64,000 nt of DNA from Gnetum montanum (Eukaryota; Streptophyta; Gnetopsida; Gnetales; Gnetaceae). The position numbers were made by a program, and so were the translations under genes. Under the pieces are notes generated by a model that searched no databases, was not told the origin of the DNA, and was given only the letters and a program-made list of their open reading frames with translations. How positions within the stretch are numbered: position 1 is the stretch's first letter; each line of letters begins with the position of its first letter. Of the stretch, positions 1-10,877 are shown in pieces. The stretch spans positions 720,070 to 784,069 of the forward strand of contig MNCI01003938.1 of NCBI GenBank assembly GCA_015680685.1, read 5' to 3'.

Positions 1-850
1 TCCCATAACCAGTGCTTGTAGCCCATTTATTTTGTCTAAGGGGTGTGCTTTGAATTTCCATTGTTGTTGTGTTTTTTTTTGAAATGGGAACCACACCATG
101 CAAGGATACATGCATTTATTTTGTCCAAGGGGTATGCTTTGAATCCTCATTTTCTTTGATTATGAGAACCACACCATGCAAGGACTTATTCAACTTTCTT
201 TATCAACTGGCACAAAATGGTAAGAAATTCATGAAAATACACATGCACCCAAGCAAACAGAAAAGTACAAAGAATATCGAATCCCCTTGAAGCCACACCC
301 TATTCAAACCTTTGAATCCTTCCCAATTTTGGAAACTACCAAAGTTATAAATTTATTACAATTTGATTAATGAAAAAGGAACTACACATTTCCAAAACAA
401 GGAAAACCGTAGAGTGTGTGGATGCATGGATGTTATGGACTCAGTACTTGTTACATGAAAAGGAAACCATTTCCTAATTATCCATAATGAAATTCAAAGC
501 GAGAAACTAGACATCAACAATTAAATAAAAAAAATAGTACATACCACCATCAAGTAACGCATTACCAATGTACCTAGCACTTATTAATACAAAGTTAGAA
601 AATCACACGAAATAAAAGAAAATATAGAAGAAAGTGTAAATTATTCAGGAAATATCATATGTACTAATGATGGTGTAAAAAAAAAATTAGAAAAGATTAA
701 TAACATAAAAAAAAAATATGTAAAACAAAGAACATGTAAAACAAAAAGTGGTAAAATGAAAAATGTGTAAAACAGAAAAGTTGAAAAATTGAGAAGCCTC
801 ATGAATGGTTAGCATGGGTGGCCATCTCTCCCATGACTAAGTTGAAAAGA
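1..850. other. AT-rich stretch without a gene
   Basis: No reading frame here resembles a known protein. The sequence is strongly AT-rich with several A-runs at 680-780. It lies downstream (in minus-strand sense) of the integrase end of element A1, so it should hold that element's 3' UTR and perhaps a 3' LTR. I could not match it to the other Athila-like LTRs of this window, so the 3' LTR is either too diverged or outside the window. Confidence 0.5.
26..184 (+). repeat. Short direct repeat, two imperfect units
   Basis: The phrase tttattttgtctaaggggtg at 26 returns as tttattttgtccaaggggta at 115, and gaaccacaccatgcaagga at 88 returns at 166. Two units of about 80-89 bases stand head to tail with different spacing. 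No function is visible. Confidence 0.7.
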
Positions 851-856
851 GGAGAT

Positions 857-2058
857 TCAAAAGATGGAGTGTGGTTGTACATCTGATGAGGTTGTTGTTG
901 TGTTAGCTAGCTTATGTTCACGGAAAGGTTTAATTTGTTGAATGTTGACTAGTTGTTTCTTTTTTGGGCTCTCAAGTTTATAGATCATCATGGCCCTTGA
1001 TGAAAAAGTTTCATAAATGATATAAGGCCCCTCCCACAACATTTAAAACGTAGTTCATTGAGGTACATGTGTGGGGTTCTAGTAGAGAACCTTATCTCCC
1101 GGTTGAAATTTAACTTTTCTAATTTTTAGGTCATGACGCTTTTTGTTATAAGCCTTGTGCAACTTGTTAGATGATAAGGCTACTAATCAGTTTTCATCTA
1201 GCAAGTTGAGATTCATTAGTCTTTTACTTTGGGCTAGACTTAAGTCAAGGTCAATGTCACAAGCTATTGAAAGTGTATGGAGTTCAGATTGAATAGGAAG
1301 TATTGGTAGTTTTTCATATACAAGCTCATAGGGAGAGTAGCCTATAGGAAGTTTCTAAGTTGAGCAGTAGGCCTAAAGGGCATCATTCAATTTTGTGCTC
1401 CAATCCTTCCTATACTTACTTATAGTTCTTAATAGTATTCTTGCGATTTCCCTATTTGTAAACTTAACTTGACCATTAGCTTGGGGATGGTAAGATGTTG
1501 TGAGTTTGTGTTCAACCCCCAAGCATTGCATAAGCTTCCAAAAAGTAGTGCCTATAAAATAAGTTCCATTATTTGAAATTAATGCACATGGCACACCAAA
1601 CCTATTACAACATTTTGTTGTACAAATCGATTAGTAGTAGAAGATGTATAGTTGATAAAAATTGCTGCTTCTACCCATTTTGTACAATAGTCAATAGTGA
1701 CTATGATGTACACCTTTCCATTTGACATGGGCATGATGGGATTCATGAATTCAATGCCCCAAATGTTGAATGGTTCTATTTGTTGAGTCCATTGTTGAGG
1801 TCCTTCCATTTAAGTAGTCATTCCACCATCCTGTTGGCATTGTTCATACGAGTGGACACAATGGTGAGCATCCTTGAAGAGTGTTGGCCAAGAGTACCCT
1901 ACCATCAGGATTTTAATGGCCATGCGTCTCCTGGCATAGTGTCCTCTACAAGGACCTTCATGAGCATCTTGGAGCATGTGTAGTTGGTTAGCATCAGGAA
2001 CACACCAATGAACCCCACCATTAATGCACACCTTGTAGAGGTGTTCATTGATCTCCAT
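857..2058 (-). pseudogene. Integrase remnant of A1
   Basis: Minus-strand segments follow the integrase order. An H2C2 zinc-binding region lies at 1810-2058, with HEGPCRGHYARR and a C-x2-C-like end in which one Cys is Tyr (SYEQCQQ). The catalytic core is at 1373-1809, with IDYCTKWVEA and YHPQANGQVKFTN. The C-terminal GPYIIYETF...NIQQIKPF motif is at 857-1042. All three catalytic positions look altered: WGIEFMNP has Glu for the usual Asp, SNNGTYF has Asn for Asp, and GQVKFTN has Lys for Glu. The pieces lie in different frames with stops between, so this copy could not integrate DNA. Confidence 0.85.
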
Positions 2059-3660
2059 GAAGTGCTTTACCTGATGAAGAAACTATTGTCTCCTTTGGTG
2101 GTCCAACCCTTATGGAATTTCTTGAGTGAGAAGATAGGTGAGAATGTTATCATAGCATTTTGGCTTATTAGGCATTTGTTTAGTTATTGTCCCAGCAAAG
2201 AGGAGTTCATCAGGAAACATATAAGATAATTGGCTTTCATCCTCTCTGTCATCCCATCATAATTGAGACAAGTGAATAGTGACCACATTCTTAGTGCCCT
2301 TTCGATCTACCATTGTAAGATCAAATTCCTGCAAGATCACCAACCACTATATGACATGGGGGCTCACTGTTGGCTTGTTCATTAGGAAGTGGACGACATT
2401 ATGGTTTTTGCGCACAAACATATTGTCTATAAGCACATAGTGCCTAAACTTCTCTAGAGTGAACACCACCATCATCAATTCTTTTTCTGTAGTAGTGCAG
2501 CTTAATTGTGCACCTAGAATGCTTTGGTTAGTGCAGTGGATGTAGTATGGACATTTCTTATCATCTAATTGCATCAGCATAGCTCACAAAGGATAATTCG
2601 ATGCATCTATCATGATATGAAATGGTTTGGAACAATCAAGTGCTTGTAGAATTGGAGTTTCCACAAGCCTTTCTTTCAGNTTCCAAACCATTTCATATCA
2701 TGATAGATGCATCGAATTATGCTTTGTGAGCTATGCTGATGCAATTAGATGATAAGAAATGTCCATACTACATCCACTGCACTAACCAAAGCATTCTAGG
2801 TGCACAATTAAGCTGCACTACTACAGAAAAAGAATTGATGNATTCAACTAATGGTTTTGCAATCTTAGAGAAATTCTCTATGAATCAGCAGTAGTAGCCA
2901 GTGTGTCCAAGGAATGATTGCACATATTTAACTATTTTTAGCTGGTGGGTTATTTCTTAGATGATCCTTATTTTTTCAAAGTTTAGCTCAATTCCTACTA
3001 TGATAATTTGTTCCCTAATACAATGCCCTCTTGGATGGTGAGGTGACTTTTCTACCAATTGAGCCTTAAGTTAGTTTTGAGACATCGTTTCAGCACTTGG
3101 TCAAGGTGGTCCAAGGCTTGCTCAAATGTAGCTCCATAGGTGGAGAAGTTATTTATGAAGACTTATACACCACTACCAATCTGCTATTAAAAGATGCTTA
3201 GGACCAGTTGTTGAAATGTCATAGGAGCATTACATAGACTAAATAACATCTTACTATATGCAAAAGTCCCCTAGGAACTTGCGAACGTTGTCTTTGCTTG
3301 GTCCTCTAGTGCAATTTGAATTTGATTATAGCCACTATAACCATCTAAGAAGTTGTAGTAGTAATGCCCTAATATTGTGTCAAGTACATGGTCAACAAAT
3401 GACAATGGAAAGTGATCCTTGAATGTTGCCATATTTAGCAGCCTAAAATCAATGTAGACCCACCATTTTCCACCTTTCTTTAGCATAATTTCAAGTGGGC
3501 TAACCCACTCGCTATCCACAATGGACTAAATGAACCTTGCCTTGAGGAGTTGCTTGATTTTCTCCTTAATGATTTGCTTCAATTTGGGGTTAAACCACCT
3601 TTGTGGCTGTCATTTTGGCTTCATGGTTGGGTTGGTGTAAATGTGATGATAGCATATCCT
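2059..3660 (-). pseudogene. Reverse transcriptase and RNase H remnant of A1
   Basis: RT palm motifs read on minus at 3271-3519: SEWVSPLEIMLKKGGKWW, then a variant of the RVCVDYRxLN block, HFPLSFVDHVLD, and FLDGYSGYNQIQIA. The YxDD box near 3150 reads VFINNFSTYGAT, so both catalytic Asp residues have become Asn. The RNase H N-terminus is at 2347-2580 (TTTEKELMMVVFTLEKFRHYV). Upstream near 3600 the text resembles the polyprotein linker before RT. A 160-base inverted copy flanked by N (2681-2840) interrupts the frame. The frame is broken and the gene dead. Confidence 0.85.
2473..2840. repeat. 160-bp inverted duplication bounded by single Ns
   Basis: Bases 2681-2840 are the reverse complement of 2473-2632, with one mismatch that I can see (position 2592). 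A single N stands at 2680 and another at 2841, exactly at the edges of the second arm. The duplicated text is the RNase H part of A1. N-bounded arms with almost no divergence, in an element that is otherwise old, suggest an assembly or gap-filling artefact rather than a natural hairpin. Confidence 0.9.
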
Positions 3661-4570
3661 AGAATCAATCCTTGTGAGTTTGGAATATGACCAAGCAAAA
3701 GTTGTTGACCATCTTTGAACTACCTTTAACAACATCTCTTTCTACTTTGGAGAAATTCTTGCATTGATTATAACTAGCTTCTTATTTGTCAAAACTACAT
3801 ATTCCATTTTAGCATTTCTTAGGAATTTCCAATTCTTCCTAATAGGTATCATCATTTGTATCATTGAAGAGTTGGTGATGAACTTGCTCAAGATCATCTA
3901 TGCTTGTGACATATTCACATGTCAGGCTCTTAACTAGTTCCATGCTCAGTGTGTTGCTTTCTGAATCAGCGATCAGCCATTGGATGCCCTCCTATTTTGT
4001 GGCTATTGCATATAGATACCTTTAAATTTCTACTTTTGGTGCACACTGCTTGTGTGTAGAGATGGATGCTTGCTTGATGGCCTAAAGTTTTTGCACAAAA
4101 TTGCACCTACTATCACTGTACGTGATGCATGGAACTCTCTTCTTCTCGATCTTTTCAAATGTATTTTCTTTAGATATTTCAAGAGAAAGATCTTTGATGC
4201 CCATTCTTGCATCTATTATGCTCAGCCATGCTCTTCCCATGATGATTGGAAAGTTCCCTTTGCAATTATCCACTTTAATTACCAGGAAGTTGGTAGGATA
4301 AGACCACCCACAGATAATGGTCACAATGTCTTCTACCAGTCCCAATGGAATAGTGATGGATTGGTCTTCTAATTCTAATTTGATGTTGCTCTTCTTAAGA
4401 GGAGGCAGGTTCTAGGTAGTGTACATCTCATGAGAAATCAAATTAACACTAGAACTTGAATTAAGAAGAGCCTTGCATAGTTCGTCCTCAGTAATTTACA
4501 AATAAATTAGAGGACTTCCAAGATTAGATAATTTCCTAAAAAGGTTTCCTACATGGATCTAATCAGACAC
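3661..4570 (-). pseudogene. Aspartic protease remnant of A1
   Basis: On minus, 4082-4345 reads GLVEDIVTIICGWSYPTNF...GNFPIIMGRAWLSIIDARMG, matching the flap and C-terminal LGRxxL part of a retroelement protease. The active-site region is about 140 bases upstream, at 4430-4480, and reads ALLNSSSSVNLISHE where a D-S/T-G motif is expected. The catalytic Asp is thus Asn and the Gly is Ser. A related copy is on plus at 57838-57999. Between 3661 and 4080 is the poorly conserved linker to RT. Confidence 0.75.
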
Positions 4571-6520
4571 AGTGTGAGTAAGCATTATGGTATGGATCCT
4601 TGGTAGAGTTTGGTTTGAAGAAGGCACAAAGGAATCTAATATGGAGAAAGAGGTAGGAGTAGGGTTGTTAACTATGGATGTAGGTGAAGGCTTAGGTGGA
4701 CTATGAGGTCAAAGGAAGGGTTTTTTATTTTATTGAGCATTTGATCCCTCTGATTGATGATTGGATTGCAAATTAATAGCCCTCATAGCATTGCGTTGTT
4801 ACAGCTAAGTGGGTAGTTCACCCTGCATTAGTGGAGTAGATGGTATCTATGCAACTTGAGGAGGAGTGTGTCTAGGTACAGGAGGAGGATAAGGATAAGG
4901 GGTAGTGTCCCTTCTTTCATGTGGAGATGGAGTTTGATAATAGTTAGAAGGGTGGTATTAAGGTTGTAACTGAGAAACATGATTGGAAGAGTTACATGGA
5001 GACATGGGTTGTTGAACATGGTAACCATATGGATCAAGCTATCGGTAAGGGTATTGTTGTCTTAGTGATGAAGGTGCCCATGATTGTGGTTGCTACCATC
5101 ATTGATACTATTCATATGGTTGCGATGGAGCTCCACTTGGATAATACGATTGTTACTGGTAGAACTACCTAAGATTACCTTGAGGATAAGGCAACCTTCT
5201 AGATGTTTTCCTTTGTGTAAGTCGTGGATATATGGCATACATCCTAGACTCTTGAAGATGTGACATAATGGAGCAACATCCATTAGGATGTTCATACTAG
5301 TAGACATCACATGACAATCATCATCTAATTCACTATCTGCAACCTCTTCTATTGTAGCAATTTTGCCCTTACCGTTGTAATATGCATGGTCACCCTCTTT
5401 GCATCTCTTGAGCTCACGATCACTACCTTATTCTTGAGACTCTTTAGCAATTTTGAGGATAGCTTGAAACTTTCTATTCATGGAGTCTCTTAACTGATCA
5501 ACCTTGGTCATAAGTTTAAATTGGAATTATTGAAGTGGCAAGGATTTTTTATGCACCCTTTCATTAAATATGGATTCATCCTCACTATCATAGAATCGAA
5601 CCTTTCACTTGCAGATGGAAGGATTGTGGTTGTACTCCTTTGCATTTTCTCTTTTTCATAGTTTGCCCTCCTCTTTGGTGACCTACTCTATTAATCTTTG
5701 TACTTGGTAGGTGAGTTCTAATAATTGCCCTTGGGCATAGACACCAAGGGTTTCCTCATTTTATTACGAAGCCCATCTATAATGTGGTGGAGTTGAGCCA
5801 ATTGAGAATAACCATGGCAAAGGAATTTGTGCATCAAGGCATAGTATCAGCCAATGATGGCATCCAAGGGTTCATGTGCTCCTTATTTACACCATTGAAT
5901 TTGATACCTATTATTAAACATGGTACTCCATTGTTTGGGAAATTCTAGTTCTAAGGACTAGTACCAATTCTTTGCTTCTTTGATGAGTGTCCTGGGAAAC
6001 AATTTCAGTTTTTACCATTCATTCTCTATGTTTTGCAAGGCACATGCATCTTGAAAAGCTTGAAGATTATTTTGTGAATTAGAGTTATATCCTCCTTCAA
6101 ATCAAGGAATATTATTCATGTTTAACCATTTGATTTGACTGTCTTTCACATGCCTTGTTGGAGTTCTAATTGCCTCTGCAATGTTAAGCTTACTTTGGGT
6201 AGCAAATAGAGGCTCATCAAGACCTTGATCATGGTACCTATGATTTTCTACTACCCCTTCGTTCTTGGTGATGTGCTTCTCTTGAATGTCTACATCCTTG
6301 ATCTTGCCTATCTCAACAGTCCTGTTGGTCATTTTTTTCATTTTGTTCACCTCCATCATGATCTTATCTTCTATGATCACAATCAAAGCTAGAAAAAGAA
6401 AATGATGATGAAGGAGAAGAGAAAGGAGAAACAACATCATCATGGTGCCTGCTACTACCTCTTTGGTGATCGCAACCATGGTCACAATCATACTTCTTGC
6501 TAGCATTCCTATCTTGACTT
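4571..6520 (-). pseudogene. Gag C-terminal part of A1
   Basis: The minus strand carries the gag pieces shared with copies at 44219-46914, 56591-57460 and 62086-64000. They are a core ending in SQIKWLNMNNIP near 6100-6160, a CysHis-like knuckle near 5230-5330 (YEHPNGCCSIMSHLQESR, where the expected upstream C-x2-C survives only as CDVY), and a Pro/Tyr/Gln-rich stretch near 4840-5040 (LDPYGYHVQQPMSP). Gag forms the virus-like particle. The frame shifts several times, and the upstream part of gag was cut off by the LTR at 6526-8649. Confidence 0.7.
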
Positions 6521-6714
6521 GCCCCTGAAAACACCACAAGATTTTGGCCTAGCACTTTCAGACAAGATTCAAGCTAAGTCATGTAGCTACCCAACCATGA
6601 ATACAGCATGAACAAACTTGGAGGCCTGCAAAACAACCCCCAATGGTTCACAATTCAACAGGCAAGGTCCCCCGGGACCCATAGGTGACTACACCAACTT
6701 CTGACATCCAGAAT

Positions 6715-7940
6715 CAAAAGTTTCAGGCTCAAAATGCTTGGTTTTGGCTAAGTACACTTTGGTTACATTTTCTTACGCTACACAGCGTAAGGATCAGCGT
6801 AACCAACTTTTGGAGCCCCAAAACTAAGTCAAAATAGGCTGAAATCGAGCACAAGGACCCTCCATGACCTTCACCAAGGCCCCCAATAGCTCCCAGCCTC
6901 CAGAAAATAAAAATTTGAGCCTTAAATGAGGTATTTTTAGTTGATTACGCTGGAGTGTATGAACAACATGACCAAGTTGAAACAGCCTAATTCAGGCATC
7001 TCAAGGAAACATTTTGATATGGATTCAACTCCTGGGGGCTAGGCAGTAGTTTTGTATGATTAGAAGCTCTAGAAAATCAAATATTGGCCCTCAAATGATG
7101 CATTCTTTAGTTCATACGTTGAGCTTACGCTACACAGTGTAAGCACAGTGTAACCAAGCAAAAAAAGGGCAAATCAAGTAGATTTAGGTAGCATCTTCAA
7201 CACCAGAGCAACCCACAGGGACCGGCAACACTTGTACATGTTCATAGGCTTGAAAAACTCCAAATTTGGGCTTCAAATGTGCTAGTTTGACTTGATGACG
7301 CTGGAGTTACTTTTTCATACGCTGCACAATGTATGAACAATGAAACCACATAAAACAGGCCTAGAAATGCATTAAAATGTGTCAAAAGATAGCATCTAGA
7401 GCATCCTAGAGGACAAGAACCACTCAGGCATCAAGAAATAGGCATCAACATATGGAACCCAGCTTCAGAGATGGTAATTTCAATTGGTCACGCTAAGCCT
7501 TACGCTGGCTAGCGTAAGCCCAACGTGACCAACCCAAAATTATCCAAAATAGCATCAAATCCAAGGTAAAATCGACTAAAATTTGACCTGCAGAATCCTC
7601 CAAACATTAGACATGAAAATATACCTTTAGAACAGGCTTTAGAGGTCAAGTTTGGTGTCAAAATGCACTTTTTTTATTTCACACGCTGAGCAGTGTATGA
7701 TAGCATATGGAACAACATATGATACAGCATGTGCACTTGTGATGCTGAGTTGTCATACATTGGACGCTGGACGCTGATGCTGAGACATGCCAAAGCCTGC
7801 CAGGACACCCTAATGAAGAAAACGGCACACTAGAGCATAGATCTAGAAGCTAGAGACACAATTCTTTGTTGTAACATAAAGATTCTTTTGTAAATTTCAA
7901 ATTCCTTCAGCGTGCCAAGTTCATACACTGTGGGTTTCAT
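6715..7940 (+). repeat. ~170-200-bp degenerate tandem repeats in the U3 of C1
   Basis: A phrase like aaatttgggcttcaaatg followed 25-45 bases later by a TACGCT or ACGCT word recurs near 6720, 6914, 7080, 7262, 7465 and 7646. Examples are aatttgagccttaaatg, atattggccctcaaatg and aaatttgggcttcaaatg. The units are about 170-200 bases long and diverged. Many contain a palindrome such as ttacgctacacagcgtaag (6774) or ttacgctggctagcgtaag (7500). Confidence 0.65.
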
Positions 7941-8089
7941 ACGCTAGCGTAAAAGTTGGTCATGCTAGATGCTGTACATTGTAACATTTTTTGCATCCAG
8001 TCAACGCACACACCTATCACCTGATCTAAATTTTTCTCACCCTGCAACCACTGATCTTCTTCCAGATCTGAATCTCGCACCCAAAATCC

Positions 8090-8096
8090 TATAAAT
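8090..8096 (+). promoter_or_regulatory. Likely TATA box of LTR C1
   Basis: TATAAAT occurs in tcctataaatctcc, about 560 bases before the LTR end. The related insert C2 has TATAAATA at 61345, and the other LTR families here have it at comparable places. It would set the U3/R border for plus-strand transcription. Confidence 0.55.
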
Positions 8097-8654
8097 CTCC
8101 TATTTTTCCACTAGATCGAGGTTGGAAAATTTGAATCTCACACACTTGGGAAATCTAGGCATCAATCTCATATGTTGGGCTTCATACAGACTTGGACAAT
8201 GTACACTGGTAATCCAAAACCTGCATCTTCCCAACATCCGTTCTTATCCATCAGGGCTAAACGTCCACCTTGCGACCAGTCTGCAACTGCGTTCTAACCG
8301 GTGCACTTTCTAATTGTTATCAATACAAACAGTTTGCATTATTGCCCAGATTCTTGTAGTTTACATTATTTTTCTTATTCACATTTTCCTATTTTCATTA
8401 TTCACACAGTTTACATTCATTTTCATTTGTTTACATTCAGTTTTGCATTTGTTTACGTATAACCCAATGCATCGCAATTGCATACGTTCGAGGAAGTCCT
8501 CGTTTGATCCACGTGCAGACCATTCAAGGAACTCTACCTTTGTTAATTTCTAGCTTGCCCTCAGTCAAAGGAAAGGTCTTACTATTTCTTCTGTAGATCT
8601 CTCGATGTTCGTTCAGTCTAGCCTCTTGCTGACAATTTCGGATGGTACAACCCC

Positions 8655-9178
8655 TCCAGATATTGCTTTGTTGTTGGATCCCTTTTTACCAAAATCAGGA
8701 TTGTGAACTGTGGAGTGTAGATTCTAGTTTTAACCTTCATCATTGAAGTTAAAGAGAGGAGCATCATTAAGTGGAAGATCCCCACTAGCTTTTTGGTATA
8801 ATAGGAACAAAGAATCGTTAAGTCCATTTCCCTTCGAAAGTTCATAGTGCTGCTCTAGCTACCGATCTCATAGGTGTTGTGCTTCAGTGGGCTGATAATC
8901 CCTGACATTAACATCTTCTATGATATATTCTCAATGGTGGTCTTGAGACCACATCGTGTAAGCATTTGATAGAGCATTGTAGGAACAACATGATTGGGTG
9001 GCAACAGGATGTTGCTTTTCATGTGTTGCCACTGTAGCTGTTCATTCTGGTTTAAGATGAAGGTGAAGTTTGACACATACTCATCATGATGAATATATGT
9101 AATTTGGTACTATTGAGGCTTTTATGGATGAACATTATTAGGCTTGGATAGAGAAGTGCTCATGTGAGAAGAAGACAT
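8655..9178 (-). pseudogene. Gag N-terminal part of A1
   Basis: Minus-strand reading starts with ATG at 9178 and gives MSSSHMSTSLSKPNN, then HDEYVSNFTFILNQNEQLQW and further homology to 42691-43163 (HPDEYVPNFTFILHQDEQLR). The start lies about 125 bases after the primer binding site, as in the other A copies, and MSSSH is shared with the gag at 46914. Stops interrupt the frame. The segment ends where solo LTR C1 begins and is assumed to continue at 6520. Confidence 0.65.
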
Positions 9179-9301
9179 TGTCGATTAATGAAATAAAATC
9201 AAAGGGTGCTCTAAGAATTTAATGCAAGATATGACTCTCTGATTTATTCCAATGATTTAAATACTTTACTAGATCCTAGATAGTGCATAAAATAACAAAA
9301 A

Positions 9302-9321
9302 GGTCCTTGGAAATGACACCA
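9302..9321 (-). other. Primer binding site, tRNA-Asp type
   Basis: On minus, directly after the LTR end ...CTACTCATCA T, stands TGGTGTCATTTCCAAGGA. This is close to the TGGCGCCGTTGCCGGGGA that primes plant Athila elements from tRNA-Asp. The copies at 43297 and 47027 give TGGTGTTGTTGCCAAGGA and TGGCATCGTTGTTGAAGA, supporting the call. Confidence 0.75.
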
Positions 9322-9322
9322 A

Positions 9323-10158
9323 TGATGAGTAGCGAGGTACCCCTATGCCCAACCATACGAATCATTAAGGGGTTGCATGTGATTCGGTCGAATTCCATGG
9401 ACCTATAGTCATCTCATACACTAGTTCCTCTAGGAAGTGAAGCAATGTTGAAAACATTCATTATCTTCCCAACTAGACTTGTGAGGCTCAAGGTTATTGT
9501 TTAAGTGTAATTTAGGTATATGCATATTTATCATTTTATGTTTTATGGATGTAATCACCTACAATAAAAATAAAGGGTAGAGTAGATTGAAACTAATGTC
9601 TATTACCTAGCTAGCCTAACACAAGTAACCCCTCCACTTTCCTAGACACATCTTGAACACATATAGCATTGTCAGGCTACCAAACATTAAGTGTTGCTAG
9701 GTTACCAAGTACTATATGAATGCTTGAAGTGGTCAAGCTCATGTCCATTAATTACTAGAAATAAATTACTTAATGAAATGCATTAAAGTAAAGAACAAGA
9801 AAGTAGAATGCATTAAAGAAAATACTAAGATATTTTTAGTGCTACAAGGATTGTCAAAAGGGTTTGTTTTATTCCTATCACACTGCTACGCTTAGGTACA
9901 TCAGTGCTTGAACAAAGAACTATACACACTTAAGACTCCTATGGGCACTCAAAAAACATTTTAGCTTCGAGGAAAATAAACTGCAAGAGTTTCACGACTC
10001 TGACTAAGAATGATCAAAAACTTACTTCTAATGGGAGCCTAGGCATTGTATTTATAGGCTTAGGGAATATACCTTGACATTGGATATCCAAAGTTAGATC
10101 TAGGCATTAACATTACATACTTGACATCTTGGCTAACACAAACGATGGTTCATTAGAT
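9323..10158 (-). repeat. 5' LTR of A1
   Basis: It aligns along most of its length with the LTRs at 43317-44218 and 47047-47898, for example the shared tgatgagtag start, the tccatgga stretch, and taggtacatcagtgcttga. On the minus strand it ends in CATCA before the primer site. A TATAAATAC box on minus lies at 10049-10056. The outer end near 10158 is estimated from the length of the sister LTRs; beyond it begins an RT fragment. Confidence 0.75.
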
Positions 10159-10877
10159 CATTTTCAGTTTGTGAGTTATTCCTTGGATGATCCTGATCTT
10201 TTTAGGGTCCACCTCAATCCTTACTTGAGAAATTTTGTGCCCTAATACAATGCCCTTATGGATCATTAGATGGCTCTTTTTCCAATTGAGCAGAAGATTT
10301 ATCTCCACACATCTTTTAAGTAGTTGCTTAAGGCAGTCTAGGGCTTACTCAAATGTAGCACCATAAGTGGAGAAGTTATCCATAAAGACTCCCACTTCAC
10401 TACCAATTTTCTACTGAAAGATGCTTAAGACCAAATGTTGGAAAGTCATAGGAACATTGCATAGACCAAAAGGCATCTTGTGATATATGAATATCCCCCA
10501 AGGACTTATGAATGTTGTTTTGCCCTAGTCTTTTAGTGTAATCTATATGTGGTTATAGGCATTATAACCATCTAGAAAATTGTAATAGAAATGCCTAGAT
10601 ATGGTGTCTAGTATCTGATTAGCAAATGGCAATGGAAAATGATCTTTGAATGTTGCCATATTTAACATCCTAAAGTCAATACAAATCCACCATTTGCCCC
10701 CTTTCTTTGGTACTATCACAAGTCGGTTGATGCACTCACCATTTGCAATAGGGTAGATGAACCTTGCTTTGAGGAGTTGCTCAATCTCTTATTTGAAAAT
10801 CTACTTCAATTGCTATTATGGTTGCCTCCTTGACGTCATGTTCAAATTTGCATAAATATGATGATGGCATATCCTTG
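10159..10877 (-). pseudogene. Isolated Athila-like RT fragment
   Basis: This matches the RT of A1 (about 2935-3650) on the minus strand. Near 10375 it reads GVFMDNFSTYGAT, a YxDD box with the last Asp changed to Asn. It is cut on one side by the A1 LTR and on the other by the 3' LTR of B-outer. I read it as part of an older element that served as target for both. Gag, protease and integrase are absent here. Confidence 0.8.

Larger units (their letters stand above)
6521..8654 (+). mobile_element. Solo LTR C1 with 5-bp target-site repeat
   Basis: The LTR proper runs from TGAAAACACC (6526) to GGATGGTACA (8649). It is flanked by gcccc (6521-6525) and acccc (8650-8654), an imperfect 5-base target-site duplication. 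It interrupts the gag of A1. Its 3' end (gaccattcaaggaac...ctgacaatttcggatggtaca) resembles the end of the insert at 60687-62085 (gaccattcagggcac...accgacattttccatcgttaca), so both belong to one LTR family. A TATA box lies at 8090. No internal coding region is present, as expected for a solo LTR made by recombination between two LTRs. Orientation rests on the TATA box. Confidence 0.7.
850..10158 (-). mobile_element. Athila-like Ty3/gypsy LTR retrotransposon A1
   Basis: On the minus strand the order is 5' LTR (9323-10158), primer binding site (9302-9321), gag N-terminal part (8655-9178), a solo LTR of another family (6526-8649), the rest of gag (to about 4571), protease, reverse transcriptase, RNase H and integrase (ending near 857). 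Gag-protease-RT-RNase H-integrase is the Ty3/gypsy order. The tRNA-Asp-like primer site and the FMDDFSxYG style of the RT in related copies point to the Athila group. Every frame is broken. Joining the parts on both sides of the solo LTR into one element is inference from collinearity and the 5-base flanking repeat. Confidence 0.75.

Noticed and set aside
4052-4372. 106-residue plus-strand open frame
   Set aside because: Shadow of the minus-strand protease remnant of A1, which has clear family motifs.
6102-6539. 145-residue minus-strand open frame, Met- and His-rich
   Set aside because: It mixes the gag frame with an off-frame reading; only the C-terminal part (QIKWLNMNNIP) matches gag of the other copies, so it is not a separate gene.
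8122-8313. Open plus frame downstream of the TATA box of C1
   Set aside because: It lies within an LTR and has no counterpart in insert C2, so it is probably chance.
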